Below are positions 52,119 to 60,704 of a stretch of DNA of 64,000 nucleotides, piece by piece; positions within the stretch are counted from its first letter, which is position 1, and each line of letters opens with the position of its first letter. The translations under genes were made by a program, and so were the position numbers. Source of the DNA: Bdellovibrionales bacterium (GTDB lineage: Bacteria; Bdellovibrionota; Bdellovibrionia; Bdellovibrionales; UBA1609); the NCBI GenBank assembly GCA_016716765.1, contig JADJVA010000020.1, forward strand, positions 1,302,001 to 1,366,000. The letters are read 5' to 3'. The notes beneath the pieces are model-generated. The model ran no database searches. It was not told the DNA's origin and was given only the letters and a program-made list of their open reading frames with translations.

Positions 52119-52932
52119 TAAGCTTATTTTCCTTGCTAGAATCTTCAATGTAGGTTGAACCAGTGATTGAAGTTGAAATGCCGTTCTCAAGAGCTTTGTA
52201 CCCGGCCAAAGAAAACTGTCCTGCGCGAAATCCATAGTAGGATCCTAACGCGACCGAACGAGTCAAGGTGTACCTGATCTTTAATGTCGCTTCATCAATC
52301 ACCCCAGGTCCTAGGGAGTTTTCATCCATTTGAAAAATACATTTGGTTTCGATATCCAGAGGATTCTCAAAGTCCAAATCCAAGTAATTCCCGCTCAGAG
52401 AATAATGAATTTTTAATCTATAGCCCCTTTTGACCTCGATTTTAATATTACTCAATCTCTCTTTGGCTTCGTAAACTGGCCTTATACTTGGACTCGCTTT
52501 CGCATACCGGTCAGCATGATACTCCATGAGGCGCCGGACCACATACTCTCCATAGGCCCTCTCTCTCGCATTTTGTAGTTCCGGAGATTCATTTATTCCT
52601 GAGAAATTTTGCTGCAAATAGGAGCTCCGCGAAACATTTAAACTTTGCTCCGAAACAGTATAGCCAAATTGCTTCTCGTACTTGCCTTGGAACTCCTTTT
52701 CTAGTTCCGGTACAAAAATAAGACTATTAAAAGAAACTCCCTCTTTGCTGGGGGGCCGCTCGACCATCTCCATTTCGACAATTTGAAGTTCCCTTTCACC
52801 GCTAACATCTTGCAAATAGCCCCAATGCTCGCTGACAACCGCCGCAATCCGAACCTCCGAACCAAAGGCAGAATGGCTAAGATTGAGAAATAGGATCAAA
52901 AAGAGGGCTAAAAACCGCTGATAGATTTGCAA
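52093..52932 (-). CDS. exported barrel-like protein, function unknown
   Basis: About 279 residues. The signal peptide is QIYQRFLALFLILFLNLSHSAFG. The middle is helical and charged (NARERAYGEYVVRRLMEYHADR) and the C-terminal ~90 residues are beta-rich (GYRLKIHYSLSGNYLDLDF, ATLKIRYTLTRSVALGSYYGF), ending KLIIGLSWNY, typical of an outer-membrane insertion signal. TTG start directly behind AGGAGG; an ATG 14 codons upstream has no ribosome site. Confidence 0.65.
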   Translation of the reverse strand: MQIYQRFLALFLILFLNLSHSAFGSEVRIAAVVSEHWGYLQDVSGERELQIVEMEMVERPPSKEGVSFNSLIFVPELEKEFQGKYEKQFGYTVSEQSLNVSRSSYLQQNFSGINESPELQNARERAYGEYVVRRLMEYHADRYAKASPSIRPVYEAKERLSNIKIEVKRGYRLKIHYSLSGNYLDLDFENPLDIETKCIFQMDENSLGPGVIDEATLKIRYTLTRSVALGSYYGFRAGQFSLAGYKALENGISTSITGSTYIEDSSKENKLIIGLSWNY

Positions 52933-53137
52933 AATTCTTCCTCCTGTTTCATCTAATTGCAACCCCAAGACCATTTTTGGCCTTCGTAAGTATCTGAAAT
53001 TATTATCTTTATGTTTTACTAGCCAATCGATTCAAAAAGCTCTAAAAAGGATTTGACGGGGTCTTCGGGAGTGCATGGAAACTCGAGTCAATTCAGCTTG
53101 TTAGTCTTGCGAATTGAGTGACAGGTAAGTGCCGCGA

Positions 53138-53809
53138 ATGAGCCTCAAGCAAAACGAGGGAAATTCATTGGAAATGGGCGGACATTTTTTAAAACAACGA
53201 TCAGATATTCACCTCGCTCGAAAGTTATGGCATTTTCTTGGAGTTCTTTTGATCCTTGTCATCTATCACAATGTGAGCCGCTCAATGGCTCTTCAGCTCA
53301 TCACTTTTTTCACATGTTTATTTGTTGTTTTTGATATCATGCGCAGTTATTTCCCAGACGTAAATAACTTTTTGGTTTCAGTTTTTTACGCATTCATGAG
53401 GGAACATGAACGCAATTCCTTAGCGGGAACTACCTATTTACTGAGTGGAACCTTTCTCATTATGTTTTTGTTTCCAAAGCCTATCGTCACGCTTGCTCTC
53501 ATCTTTTTGGCCATAGCTGATCCTCTTGCTGGATATGTGGGAGTCCTCTACGGCAAAGACAAAATAATGGGAGAAAAAAGTCTCCAGGGTTTTGTTACAG
53601 CCTTTATTTGTTGCTCCGTCATCGCGGGTTTCTTTTTTTTCGTGCACAAAATCATGATTGACCGAATTCTCATCGTCAGCATTCTTTCGGGGCTCATTGG
53701 AGCCTTTGCTGAACTCATTCCTATATTTAAACTGGATGATAATTTTACCTTTCCGGTGGTTAGCTCAATCGGATTGTGGTTGCTGTTTTATTTATTCGGA
53801 GGATTTTAA
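53138..53809 (+). CDS. dolichol kinase/CTP-type lipid kinase-like membrane protein
   Basis: About 223 residues with six or seven helices. It begins HLARKLWHFLGVLLILVIY, the RKxxH pattern of the SEC59/DGK1-like family, and has IADPLAGYVGVLYGKDKIMGEKSLQG, the family CTP-site region, plus GAFAELIPIFKLDDN. Such proteins phosphorylate polyprenols or diacylglycerol with CTP. It lies just upstream of phosphatidylserine synthase, so a lipid role fits. The start is uncertain among three candidates within 45 bases. Confidence 0.75.
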   Translation: MSLKQNEGNSLEMGGHFLKQRSDIHLARKLWHFLGVLLILVIYHNVSRSMALQLITFFTCLFVVFDIMRSYFPDVNNFLVSVFYAFMREHERNSLAGTTYLLSGTFLIMFLFPKPIVTLALIFLAIADPLAGYVGVLYGKDKIMGEKSLQGFVTAFICCSVIAGFFFFVHKIMIDRILIVSILSGLIGAFAELIPIFKLDDNFTFPVVSSIGLWLLFYLFGGF

Positions 53810-53814
53810 ACAAA

Positions 53815-54702
53815 ATGCTTTCTGTCGACAGGGAAACAACAATTATGAATCAACCACAGCGTCCTTTTAATCGTTTAAATCAAGGGACGAAACGTCTTCG
53901 TCGACGACTTACAATGCACATCTATGTTCTGCCAAATCTTCTGACGACCATGAACATGTTTTTTGGTTTTTATGGGATCGTTCATGCTATCAAGGGAAAT
54001 TTCACACATGCCGCATATGCTATTGTGGCCGCTGCAGTTTTCGATCTTCTTGATGGAAGGGTCGCTCGACTCACGCATTCTACCAGCAAATTTGGAGCCG
54101 AATACGACTCCCTTTGCGATCTTGTCAGTTTTGGAATTGCTCCCGCTCTACTTCTGTATTTGTGGTCCCTACAGCCCTTTGGACGCGTTGGATGGTTGGC
54201 CAGCTTTTTCTTTGTCGCCTGCGGAGCTCTGAGGTTGGCTCGATTCAATGTTCAACAAAATATAATTGAAAAATCCTATTTTCAAGGCCTACCAATCCCT
54301 ATGGCTGCTGGAATCGTCGCCAGCTCCGTTATGGCCCTGCAGGACCTTGAGATTCTTGCCCACCGTAATCATTGGATTTTGGCTATGACCTTCCTGCTCG
54401 GCTTCGTGATGGTCTCTACCTTTAGATATCGAAGTTTTAAAGACATCGAATTAAAACGAAGGTTGCCTTTTGCTTATTTGGTTCTCGGAGTATTTATTCT
54501 AGCGCTCATCGCAATAAGACCTGAAGTGATGTTATTTGTCTTGTTTTTAACCTACGCCATACTTGGTGCCGTTTTCGGGGTATTGCGCCTTGGTCGGCCC
54601 CTCAGAAAAACAGAAGCCTCCTCTGAAGGTGACGAAGAGAGTGAGAATGCGCTTGCTGTTCATGAAGATGACCTTCACGAAGAAATTGAGGAGGGCACAT
54701 GA
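53815..54702 (+). CDS. pssA: CDP-alcohol phosphatidyltransferase, phosphatidylserine synthase-like
   Basis: About 295 residues with multiple helices. The catalytic signature is complete: FDLLDGRVARLTHSTSKFGAE followed by YDSLCDLVSFG (D-G-AR-G-D-D spacing). It condenses CDP-diacylglycerol with, most likely, serine. The ATG lies 12 nt after GGAGG at the end of the preceding gene; an ATG ten codons later is an alternative. The acidic C-terminal tail (EGDEESENALAVHEDDLHEE) is unusual. Its stop overlaps asd by ATGA. Confidence 0.88.
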   Translation: MLSVDRETTIMNQPQRPFNRLNQGTKRLRRRLTMHIYVLPNLLTTMNMFFGFYGIVHAIKGNFTHAAYAIVAAAVFDLLDGRVARLTHSTSKFGAEYDSLCDLVSFGIAPALLLYLWSLQPFGRVGWLASFFFVACGALRLARFNVQQNIIEKSYFQGLPIPMAAGIVASSVMALQDLEILAHRNHWILAMTFLLGFVMVSTFRYRSFKDIELKRRLPFAYLVLGVFILALIAIRPEVMLFVLFLTYAILGAVFGVLRLGRPLRKTEASSEGDEESENALAVHEDDLHEEIEEGT

Positions 54703-55727
54703 GTTTAAACGTAGGAGTCATTGGTGCAACAGGAATGGTCGGTGAAGAATTTCTTCGCCTGATTGAACAACGTCGCTTTCCAATTAAGAAGCTCAAGCTC
54801 TTTGCAAGCAATGAAAGCAAGGGAAAGCAAGTCGGGTGTCTCGGTAAAAATTGGACGATTGAAACTTTAGAGGCTGGTTGTTTTGAAGGTTTGGATTTGG
54901 CGTTTTTTTCGTCTGGGGACGAAATTAGCAAGGAGTGGGGCCCTAGGGCCGTTTCTGAAGGCTCATTTGCCATTGATAACTCAGCTGCCTTTCGGATGGA
55001 CTCAAATGTTCATCTGATCGTTCCCGAAATCAATGGAGACCTTCTTTCCACTTCCAGTTCACCCACCCTGATTGCCAACCCCAACTGCTCAACGATTCAG
55101 TTGGTCATGGCCCTTGCGCCGCTGCAGAAGGACTTTGGAATCTCCCAAATCAAAGTGGCCACCTACCAGTCCGTGAGTGGAGCAGGAAAGGCGGCGCGGG
55201 ACGAGCTCATCGCACAGCTCAAGTCAGAATTGAGTATGAATTCAAATACAGAGAGAGACACTCATCATATCCCTCAGGTTTTCCCGCATCCCATTGCGTT
55301 CAACTGTCTACCACACATCGGTGGCTTCGATAGCAACGGATTTTCGAGTGAAGAATTGAAAATTATCAAAGAGACAAAAAAAATATTGAGAGATCCCAAA
55401 CTAAGTGTCAGTGCTTTTACCGTGAGGGTTCCCACTCTCAACGGACATTCTGAGGTTGCCTGGGTGAAGCTTAATAAAAATGTCGAACGGGCCGACCTTT
55501 TAAGATCCTGGTCCCATCTTTCTGCAGTTGAGATTCTGGATAATCCGCAGGAAGCTCTATATCCTACGACACGGCAGGCCTCAGGTCATGACCCCGTTTA
55601 TATTGGGCGAATTCACCGGGATTTTGACGATCCACTGACTTGGGTGATGTGGATTGTGGCTGATAATCTTCGTGTGGGTGCTGCTCTTAATGGTATCCGA
55701 ATCGCCGAGAAAATTTTTAGACTTTGA
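54699..55727 (+). CDS. asd: aspartate-semialdehyde dehydrogenase
   Basis: A 342-residue NADPH enzyme on the route to lysine, diaminopimelate, methionine and threonine. GVIGATGMVGEEFLRLIEQ is the nucleotide motif, NPNCSTIQLVMAL has the catalytic Cys, and VPTLNGHSEVAWVKL the catalytic His. GAGGAGG precedes the ATG, which overlaps the pssA stop. A GC-rich imperfect hairpin (GCCCTC/GAGGGC) lies just after the stop. Confidence 0.96.
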   Translation: MSLNVGVIGATGMVGEEFLRLIEQRRFPIKKLKLFASNESKGKQVGCLGKNWTIETLEAGCFEGLDLAFFSSGDEISKEWGPRAVSEGSFAIDNSAAFRMDSNVHLIVPEINGDLLSTSSSPTLIANPNCSTIQLVMALAPLQKDFGISQIKVATYQSVSGAGKAARDELIAQLKSELSMNSNTERDTHHIPQVFPHPIAFNCLPHIGGFDSNGFSSEELKIIKETKKILRDPKLSVSAFTVRVPTLNGHSEVAWVKLNKNVERADLLRSWSHLSAVEILDNPQEALYPTTRQASGHDPVYIGRIHRDFDDPLTWVMWIVADNLRVGAALNGIRIAEKIFRL

Positions 55728-55831
55728 TTGCCCTCCTTCTCACTCTGCTACTGAGGTGAGGGCGAATACTAGATGATCGTCGGCCCCTGCTCGATTCATG
55801 ATTTTTGACAAGAGGCACAAAGCATGATCGA

Positions 55832-57280
55832 ATGGTCTCAATGAGATTTAAGCCTGTTTCCAACAGTTTAAGTTTATTGGGGTTGCTTTCGGTGGGGGGC
55901 CTGTGTTGGTTACTTTCACCTTGCGCCTTCGCATCGATTACCATTCACTCAATTTCGGGAGTTTCAAATTGGGTGAAAGAAGGTGGTTCCATTATTGTTT
56001 ATGGCGGCTTTGCGGGCAGCGAAGCGACCGGCTGTACTTCAAATTCGGATGGAACCTGCAACAACTGCATCTTAGGAGCAGGTCCTCTTGCGTGCAACGA
56101 AAAGCGCGCAATGCTGAATTCTGATGTGGAGATTTCTGTGTCTTCTGATTCTTTATCCAAATCTGGGCCAATTATCCTTACCTCAGGAGATGGCAACACG
56201 AAAATTGGATCAAATGGGACCACGGTCGGAAAAGGTGAGACCGGCGTGGTTAAAATCCCATGGACAACCATCTGTGCCAGTGCTTTTAGTGCCTATGCTG
56301 CAGGTGCCTGCGTGAGCTCAGCCAGTGCTGCCAATGCAAGCCCCCCCGCTCAAACATTAAAAATTGGCGTGGACGAAGATAGCAACGGTCAACTCGGTAG
56401 TGGTGAAGGTGACAGTATCATTTTCAAAGTCCACATGCCCCTCAGTGCAGATACCATCGAACACTGCAGCGATACGGGGGCCACCTTTACTGATGGAGTT
56501 TGTGCCTTTACTGCTTTTCCAGGAGATGAGAAGGTCTTCATCGAGGATCTGGAGCCAACTGAAACTTTTCCCAATGCTGGAAATATTCAGTTTTCAAAAG
56601 CCCGCTTTTACTACTCTACCGTGGGCTTTGCCTACGGAGCCACGGGTCCCAATCCGGGTTCTAATTTTGGCTCTTTTGATATCGATATCGAAACCGAGAA
56701 CGACGAGTATTTTCTTGGCAATAATTCTATCAGTGGATTGACAAATGGAGAGTACTATTTCTTTCGAATCGGAATGCTGGATCAAGCAAATAATATCTCG
56801 TTTATCACTTCAGATACGGCCATTGCACATGCCTGCGGAAATACAGCCACCTCACTTGGCCCTAACCCTACAGACGATGCGGCATGCCCCTTCATTGCCC
56901 GCCCCGATGAAGTCGTTGGCCTTCTGACTGAAGACGTAAATTGCTTTGTCGCCACCGCGGCCTATGGCTCCGCTCTTGACCGGCATCTCGATACCTTTCG
57001 TAAATTTCGCCAGAAGTTTCTTCTCCCCTACAAACTTGGTAAAGACTTTGTGAGGACCTACTATCGACTGGGTCCATTTGCCGCGCGATGGATAGACAAA
57101 CACCCATTTTGGAGGCCGCTCTTTCGAACTGTCCTTTGGCCTGTTTGGGGTTTTGCGTGGCTATCTATTAAATACGGGCTCTCTACTATTTTGGCTTCCT
57201 TGTTATTCGTTTTTTTTAGTTGTTTCACCCTGATCTATTGCTTTTCCAGACGGAGAAATAAAAATGAACGACTGGCTTAG
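55832..57280 (+). CDS. CFI-box-CTERM surface protein
   Basis: About 482 residues. A signal peptide (LSLLGLLSVGGLCWLLSPCAFA) leads a beta-rich extracellular-type region with many cysteines and Gly/Ser/Asn (ITIHSISGVSNWVKEGGSI, CTSNSDGTCNNC, fibronectin-like pieces near 340). The C-terminus has CFVATAAYGSALDRHLDTF, the CFI-box motif, then a helix (LASLLFVFFSCFTLIYCF) and SRRRNK, the layout of a sorting signal. The processing enzyme is unknown. The start has no clear ribosome site. The gene overlaps the next by 17 bp, and that partner looks like an outer-membrane protein. Confidence 0.75.
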   Translation: MVSMRFKPVSNSLSLLGLLSVGGLCWLLSPCAFASITIHSISGVSNWVKEGGSIIVYGGFAGSEATGCTSNSDGTCNNCILGAGPLACNEKRAMLNSDVEISVSSDSLSKSGPIILTSGDGNTKIGSNGTTVGKGETGVVKIPWTTICASAFSAYAAGACVSSASAANASPPAQTLKIGVDEDSNGQLGSGEGDSIIFKVHMPLSADTIEHCSDTGATFTDGVCAFTAFPGDEKVFIEDLEPTETFPNAGNIQFSKARFYYSTVGFAYGATGPNPGSNFGSFDIDIETENDEYFLGNNSISGLTNGEYYFFRIGMLDQANNISFITSDTAIAHACGNTATSLGPNPTDDAACPFIARPDEVVGLLTEDVNCFVATAAYGSALDRHLDTFRKFRQKFLLPYKLGKDFVRTYYRLGPFAARWIDKHPFWRPLFRTVLWPVWGFAWLSIKYGLSTILASLLFVFFSCFTLIYCFSRRRNKNERLA

Positions 57281-58121
57281 GCCCGTCTCGATCAATTTAC
57301 TACTTCTCCTTTCTGGATTTGAGATCCTTCGCGCTCATAAAACCTCATCGGGCCCGAGTCTGTTTGATTTTTTTTGCAGCTCAGCAGAGGCCCAAGAAAA
57401 ATCTTTAGTGGATCCTAGCTCCACAAAAGAGCAGTTGGTGCCACACCCTCTTGCAGATAAGGGTTTGGTCCGTATCACAAGCGATAAAACCTATCTGTAC
57501 CAGACACCCAAATCAGATCAGAATCACTCCTCTTCTGTTCGGTTTGGAATGTTTGACCCCGCAGAGCTTGCCAACTCTGAGACGGGCGTCACTTTTTCAA
57601 CTCTTTACGAAGACAGCGAGATGCCCTTGATCATGTACGACTACGAGTGGCAACTCTGGCAGGGACGACTGGGTAAATTGGGTTGGAAACTCGGAACGGG
57701 CATTTACGCCGCTCATGGAAATGGGTCCTTTAAAAGCCCCGAAAACGCAGGCATCAGACCGCGCGAGTCGTTTACTTTTTTGGCTCTTCCCAATAATGTC
57801 GCTGCGATTTACCGCATGCAGATATGGGAAAAACAGCCGCTCGTTCCGTTTATTGAGGGAGGCGGAGATGCGATCACCTTTGCCGAAATTCGCGATGACA
57901 GCAAAGGACCAAAATTTGGGCTTGCAACGGCCGCTCATGCTGCCGGAGGGATTGCTTTCAATCTTGGTGCACTCGACAAGGACGCTTTGATCACCCTCGA
58001 TCGAGAATTTGGCATCAATTCCGTTTGGGTGGCAGTTGAGTACCGGGTTCTGGTCGCCTTAGGAAAGAAATTTGATTTCTCGGCTGATTTTTTGAATGGT
58101 GGCATCTATGTCGAATTTTAG
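57264..58121 (+). CDS. exported barrel-like protein coupled to the CFI-box gene
   Basis: A 285-residue protein. An N-terminal hydrophobic stretch (SINLLLLLSGFEIL) and AEAQ cleavage site suggest export. The mature chain is beta-rich (GKLGWKLGTGIYAAHGNG, SVWVAVEYRVLVALGKKFDF) and ends GGIYVEF, an outer-membrane C-terminus. CGGAGAAATAAAA precedes the ATG inside the CFI-box gene. No family is recognised; the overlap implies a joint role with its neighbour. Confidence 0.68.
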   Translation: MNDWLRPVSINLLLLLSGFEILRAHKTSSGPSLFDFFCSSAEAQEKSLVDPSSTKEQLVPHPLADKGLVRITSDKTYLYQTPKSDQNHSSSVRFGMFDPAELANSETGVTFSTLYEDSEMPLIMYDYEWQLWQGRLGKLGWKLGTGIYAAHGNGSFKSPENAGIRPRESFTFLALPNNVAAIYRMQIWEKQPLVPFIEGGGDAITFAEIRDDSKGPKFGLATAAHAAGGIAFNLGALDKDALITLDREFGINSVWVAVEYRVLVALGKKFDFSADFLNGGIYVEF

Positions 58122-58132
58122 ATTTCAGCACC

Positions 58133-59638
58133 CTAGGCGGCAAGCCCCTTGTTTTTGAGTTTAAATAGGGTGGATCTTCCCTTGCCAATCTGCTCAACAA
58201 ATTCGGCCTCACAGGCCTCTTTTAAGAGACGATTCACTGTCCTTTGCGAAATTTGCAATTCAGCAGCAAGGTCTTTTGCGGAAAAGGAAACTCTAGCTCG
58301 ATTGGCTCTTTGAAGATACAAAACCAAATGCTCAATCTTATTAGGGCGAAATGTCGATTTCGAAGAAGCCCTCAGCCGCATTGAGATACCTTCTCCCAGT
58401 CGGAGCCGGTAATATCCATGAGCCTGATCAATCACCATCGGTAGATCCTTCTCAATAAACCAGGCGCGAGCTCGCTGCACAACCTTGTAAACCTTTTCAG
58501 GTGAAGTGACTGGATTAAAGTACTCGTTTGGAAATAAGGACCCAAACAAAGATCCCATTTTTTTTGGTGAATACAAATCGGCGGCAAGTACGGAGATCAA
58601 AGCATGGCTCAGCTGACCTGGGGTTAAATGCCCTGCATCTCCCTCCCCACTCCAGTCGCCCAAATCGACGACTTTTCTTATCGGATCTTTGTTCCTACCG
58701 CCAACCCAATCAAAATGTTTTTCCAATTTGCCAGAATGAGAAAATTCTCGAAGCAACAAATCCCTGAAATGAGTAAAAGGGGTTCCATGATAGAGTCTAT
58801 TGAATAGGTGCGCATCCTGACTATCAACCGCAATATGTCGATCACAGTCTCTCACTGTTTCCCATAACTTCATTTTTCGAGCTTGAAGCTGAACTTCCTT
58901 TATCTCGTCATACGAATTTTTTTGAGAAGTTTTGAGTCCTAAGACAGCTTTCCATTTAAGAGAAAATAGCAAACTATCATGGTGAGAATTTTCCAATAAT
59001 TTTATACTTTGGTCCAAATTTCTTGCAGCTGCTGACCAATCTCTCATTTGAATATCAAGCTGTGCTCTCAATTCAAGAATGTTTCCAAGAAGCAAATGTC
59101 TCTGTTCAGTCCGTGCGCGAAGTTCTAAATGATCAAGTAGACCTCGAGCCTCTTCCCACTCCGGAGTTTGAACCAGTGCTGCAGCCAAATTAACCTGCCC
59201 CACCAATTGGGCATACAAATCCAAATGGCATTTTAGATAACTCCTTAGGTGAGCCCCAGCACCAATTGAATTCCACTCGCGGAAGTCTAAAAATGCCAAG
59301 TAAAGCAAGGCCTGTGGGGCCTCCCTGGGGCTCACTGCTAACAAAAGATTTCTCGCCTCTTCGAGTGATCCCAGTTCCATCAGAGCATTTGAGTATTCAC
59401 AAATTTCTTCGACCGACGAAAAGACCTCTTTGTTCTCACTACGAACAATCGGATACAGAAGTTGCATCCCCCAATTTTCGAGCCGCACTCGACGAGCTAC
59501 GTTTGCAACTCTATGCAATTCCCGCCGCGGCACTTCCGTGCGATTGACTTTCATGATATCAAGACGAACCTGCCCACCCCTCCCCTCTTTGATCAGCTCA
59601 TCCCATGTATCAATTTGATATTTCCACTTGTCTTTCAC
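58133..59638 (-). CDS. TPR-like regulator with C-terminal helix-turn-helix
   Basis: A 501-residue soluble protein. Residues ~20-290 are TPR-like helical repeats (YSNALMELGSLEEARNLLLAV; RDWSAAARNLDQSIKLL). Residues ~300-430 are unassigned with a winged region (KKMGSLFGSLFPNEYF..VYKVVQRARAWF), and the end is a winged helix-turn-helix (FSAKDLAAELQISQRTVNRLLKEACEAEFVEQIGKGRST). It resembles TPR regulators that read a signal peptide or partner and bind DNA. It diverges from the lipoprotein gene, an obvious candidate target. Confidence 0.75.
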   Translation of the reverse strand: MKDKWKYQIDTWDELIKEGRGGQVRLDIMKVNRTEVPRRELHRVANVARRVRLENWGMQLLYPIVRSENKEVFSSVEEICEYSNALMELGSLEEARNLLLAVSPREAPQALLYLAFLDFREWNSIGAGAHLRSYLKCHLDLYAQLVGQVNLAAALVQTPEWEEARGLLDHLELRARTEQRHLLLGNILELRAQLDIQMRDWSAAARNLDQSIKLLENSHHDSLLFSLKWKAVLGLKTSQKNSYDEIKEVQLQARKMKLWETVRDCDRHIAVDSQDAHLFNRLYHGTPFTHFRDLLLREFSHSGKLEKHFDWVGGRNKDPIRKVVDLGDWSGEGDAGHLTPGQLSHALISVLAADLYSPKKMGSLFGSLFPNEYFNPVTSPEKVYKVVQRARAWFIEKDLPMVIDQAHGYYRLRLGEGISMRLRASSKSTFRPNKIEHLVLYLQRANRARVSFSAKDLAAELQISQRTVNRLLKEACEAEFVEQIGKGRSTLFKLKNKGLAA

Positions 59639-59708
59639 GACAAATTTATCGGTTTTTTTATGGACCTGTTAAACTAATAATAGAAGGACCAAGATTTGGA
59701 GATATTTC

Positions 59709-60425
59709 GTGAATCGCAGCCATAGCAAATTGATTGTCAGATTTTTCTCAATGATATTTGGAATTCTTTTGTTCTTGGTTCCTTTTCAAAGTTGCGATTT
59801 GATCGACATTCTGAAAAAAAATGGAAACGGTGGTGGCTACACTGGAATGAAAAATGATGACTTCGCAGAAGCTAACATTGATGGATTGTACGGCCCCTTT
59901 GATCCAAGCCACAGCCCGTTTGAATTGCCCTCCTCGGGAGGGGATCTCAATCCCGTTCTCGAAATTCAATCTCGAACCTATTTCCGATTTTCTGAAGCTA
60001 AAACATGTCTCAATGCGAACAGAATCTCTGAACTTGCAGTGAGCAGTCTTATTTTTTCCGTTGGAAATAATCCAAGATTGAGTCATATCGACTGCGGAAT
60101 CCGCTCCGACGGGCCTCCAGGTCTCCTCAATCCTGTCATTTCTTCCTACAACCCTTGGCACATAGCGCTTGGAGAAAAAATATTTCAGTACGTCAGCGAT
60201 TCGTCAAAGAGTGAAGACTTTCCTTACACCCACGTGCTTTGTCGGCAGATTCAGAATATGGATTCAACGGGAACTGATTATGGAATTGACGTCGTCATAC
60301 AGAAACTTCGAGGAAGCTTCATCGGTCAGCTCATCAAGGGATCTAAAATTGCCGAAGGAAGAGGGATTCGAAAGATCGCGGATCGCGGATCTCGGATCTT
60401 TGGATCGTCATCAATCTGCCACTGA
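59709..60425 (+). CDS. lipoprotein, frame broken by a 7-bp tandem repeat
   Basis: 238 residues as it stands. The GTG start has GGAG eight bases upstream. The lipobox is LFLVPFQSC. The mature part has several cysteines (AKTCLNANRI, IDCGIRS, HVLCRQIQN) and a Gly-rich spacer. After IAEGRGIRKIAD the frame runs through heptamer repeats into a short out-of-frame tail (GSRIFGSSSICH). Deleting one heptamer would continue into the downstream frame and give 287 residues. It may be phase variable, a fixed mutation, or a sequence error. No family is recognised, but the region VLCRQIQNM resembles SLCIKELKM near the end of the next lipoprotein. Confidence 0.7.
   Translation: MNRSHSKLIVRFFSMIFGILLFLVPFQSCDLIDILKKNGNGGGYTGMKNDDFAEANIDGLYGPFDPSHSPFELPSSGGDLNPVLEIQSRTYFRFSEAKTCLNANRISELAVSSLIFSVGNNPRLSHIDCGIRSDGPPGLLNPVISSYNPWHIALGEKIFQYVSDSSKSEDFPYTHVLCRQIQNMDSTGTDYGIDVVIQKLRGSFIGQLIKGSKIAEGRGIRKIADRGSRIFGSSSICH
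60374..60401 (+). repeat. 7-bp tandem repeat, frame-breaking
   Basis: Four consecutive heptamers: GATCGCG, GATCGCG, GATCTCG, GATCTTT. The first two are identical. Since seven is not a multiple of three, gain or loss of one unit shifts the reading frame of the lipoprotein that contains it. Confidence 0.85.
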
Positions 60426-60579
60426 TCTTTCATTTCAGGGCGATAGCTTTGAGCTACATATCAGAGCCTTTGAGGGCCGCCCAAGTGGCTCAATATCAGG
60501 GCAACTGCATACCTTGTTGGACAATGCAGTCGTAGATTTGCCAGCAATGACCTGTTGGATTCAAAACCAGCCCCTTTAA
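60402..60579 (+). other. out-of-frame 3' part of the lipoprotein
   Basis: This stretch, read one base over from the upstream frame, encodes GSLDRHQSATDLSFQGDSFE, then RAFEGRPSGSISGQLHTLL and ends in a Cys-containing AMTCWIQNQPL. The coding character continues the lipoprotein, and no independent ribosome site is evident. Confidence 0.6.
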
Positions 60580-60704
60580 AAATCGCGACAAAGACGTCCG
60601 TTGTGATACCTACCTCCTTTGTCTATTCTTATTAAAAGCCGCTCAATTCCCGTTTCCGAAGGTGGCTCGCCAATTCAACGCTTATCGAAAAGGAGATGGG
60701 TCCT

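Noticed and set aside
60374..60401. Cluster of GATC sites as a Dam-methylation switch
   Set aside because: The GATC spacing is simply the heptamer unit inside coding sequence, far from any promoter; the frame effect explains it better.
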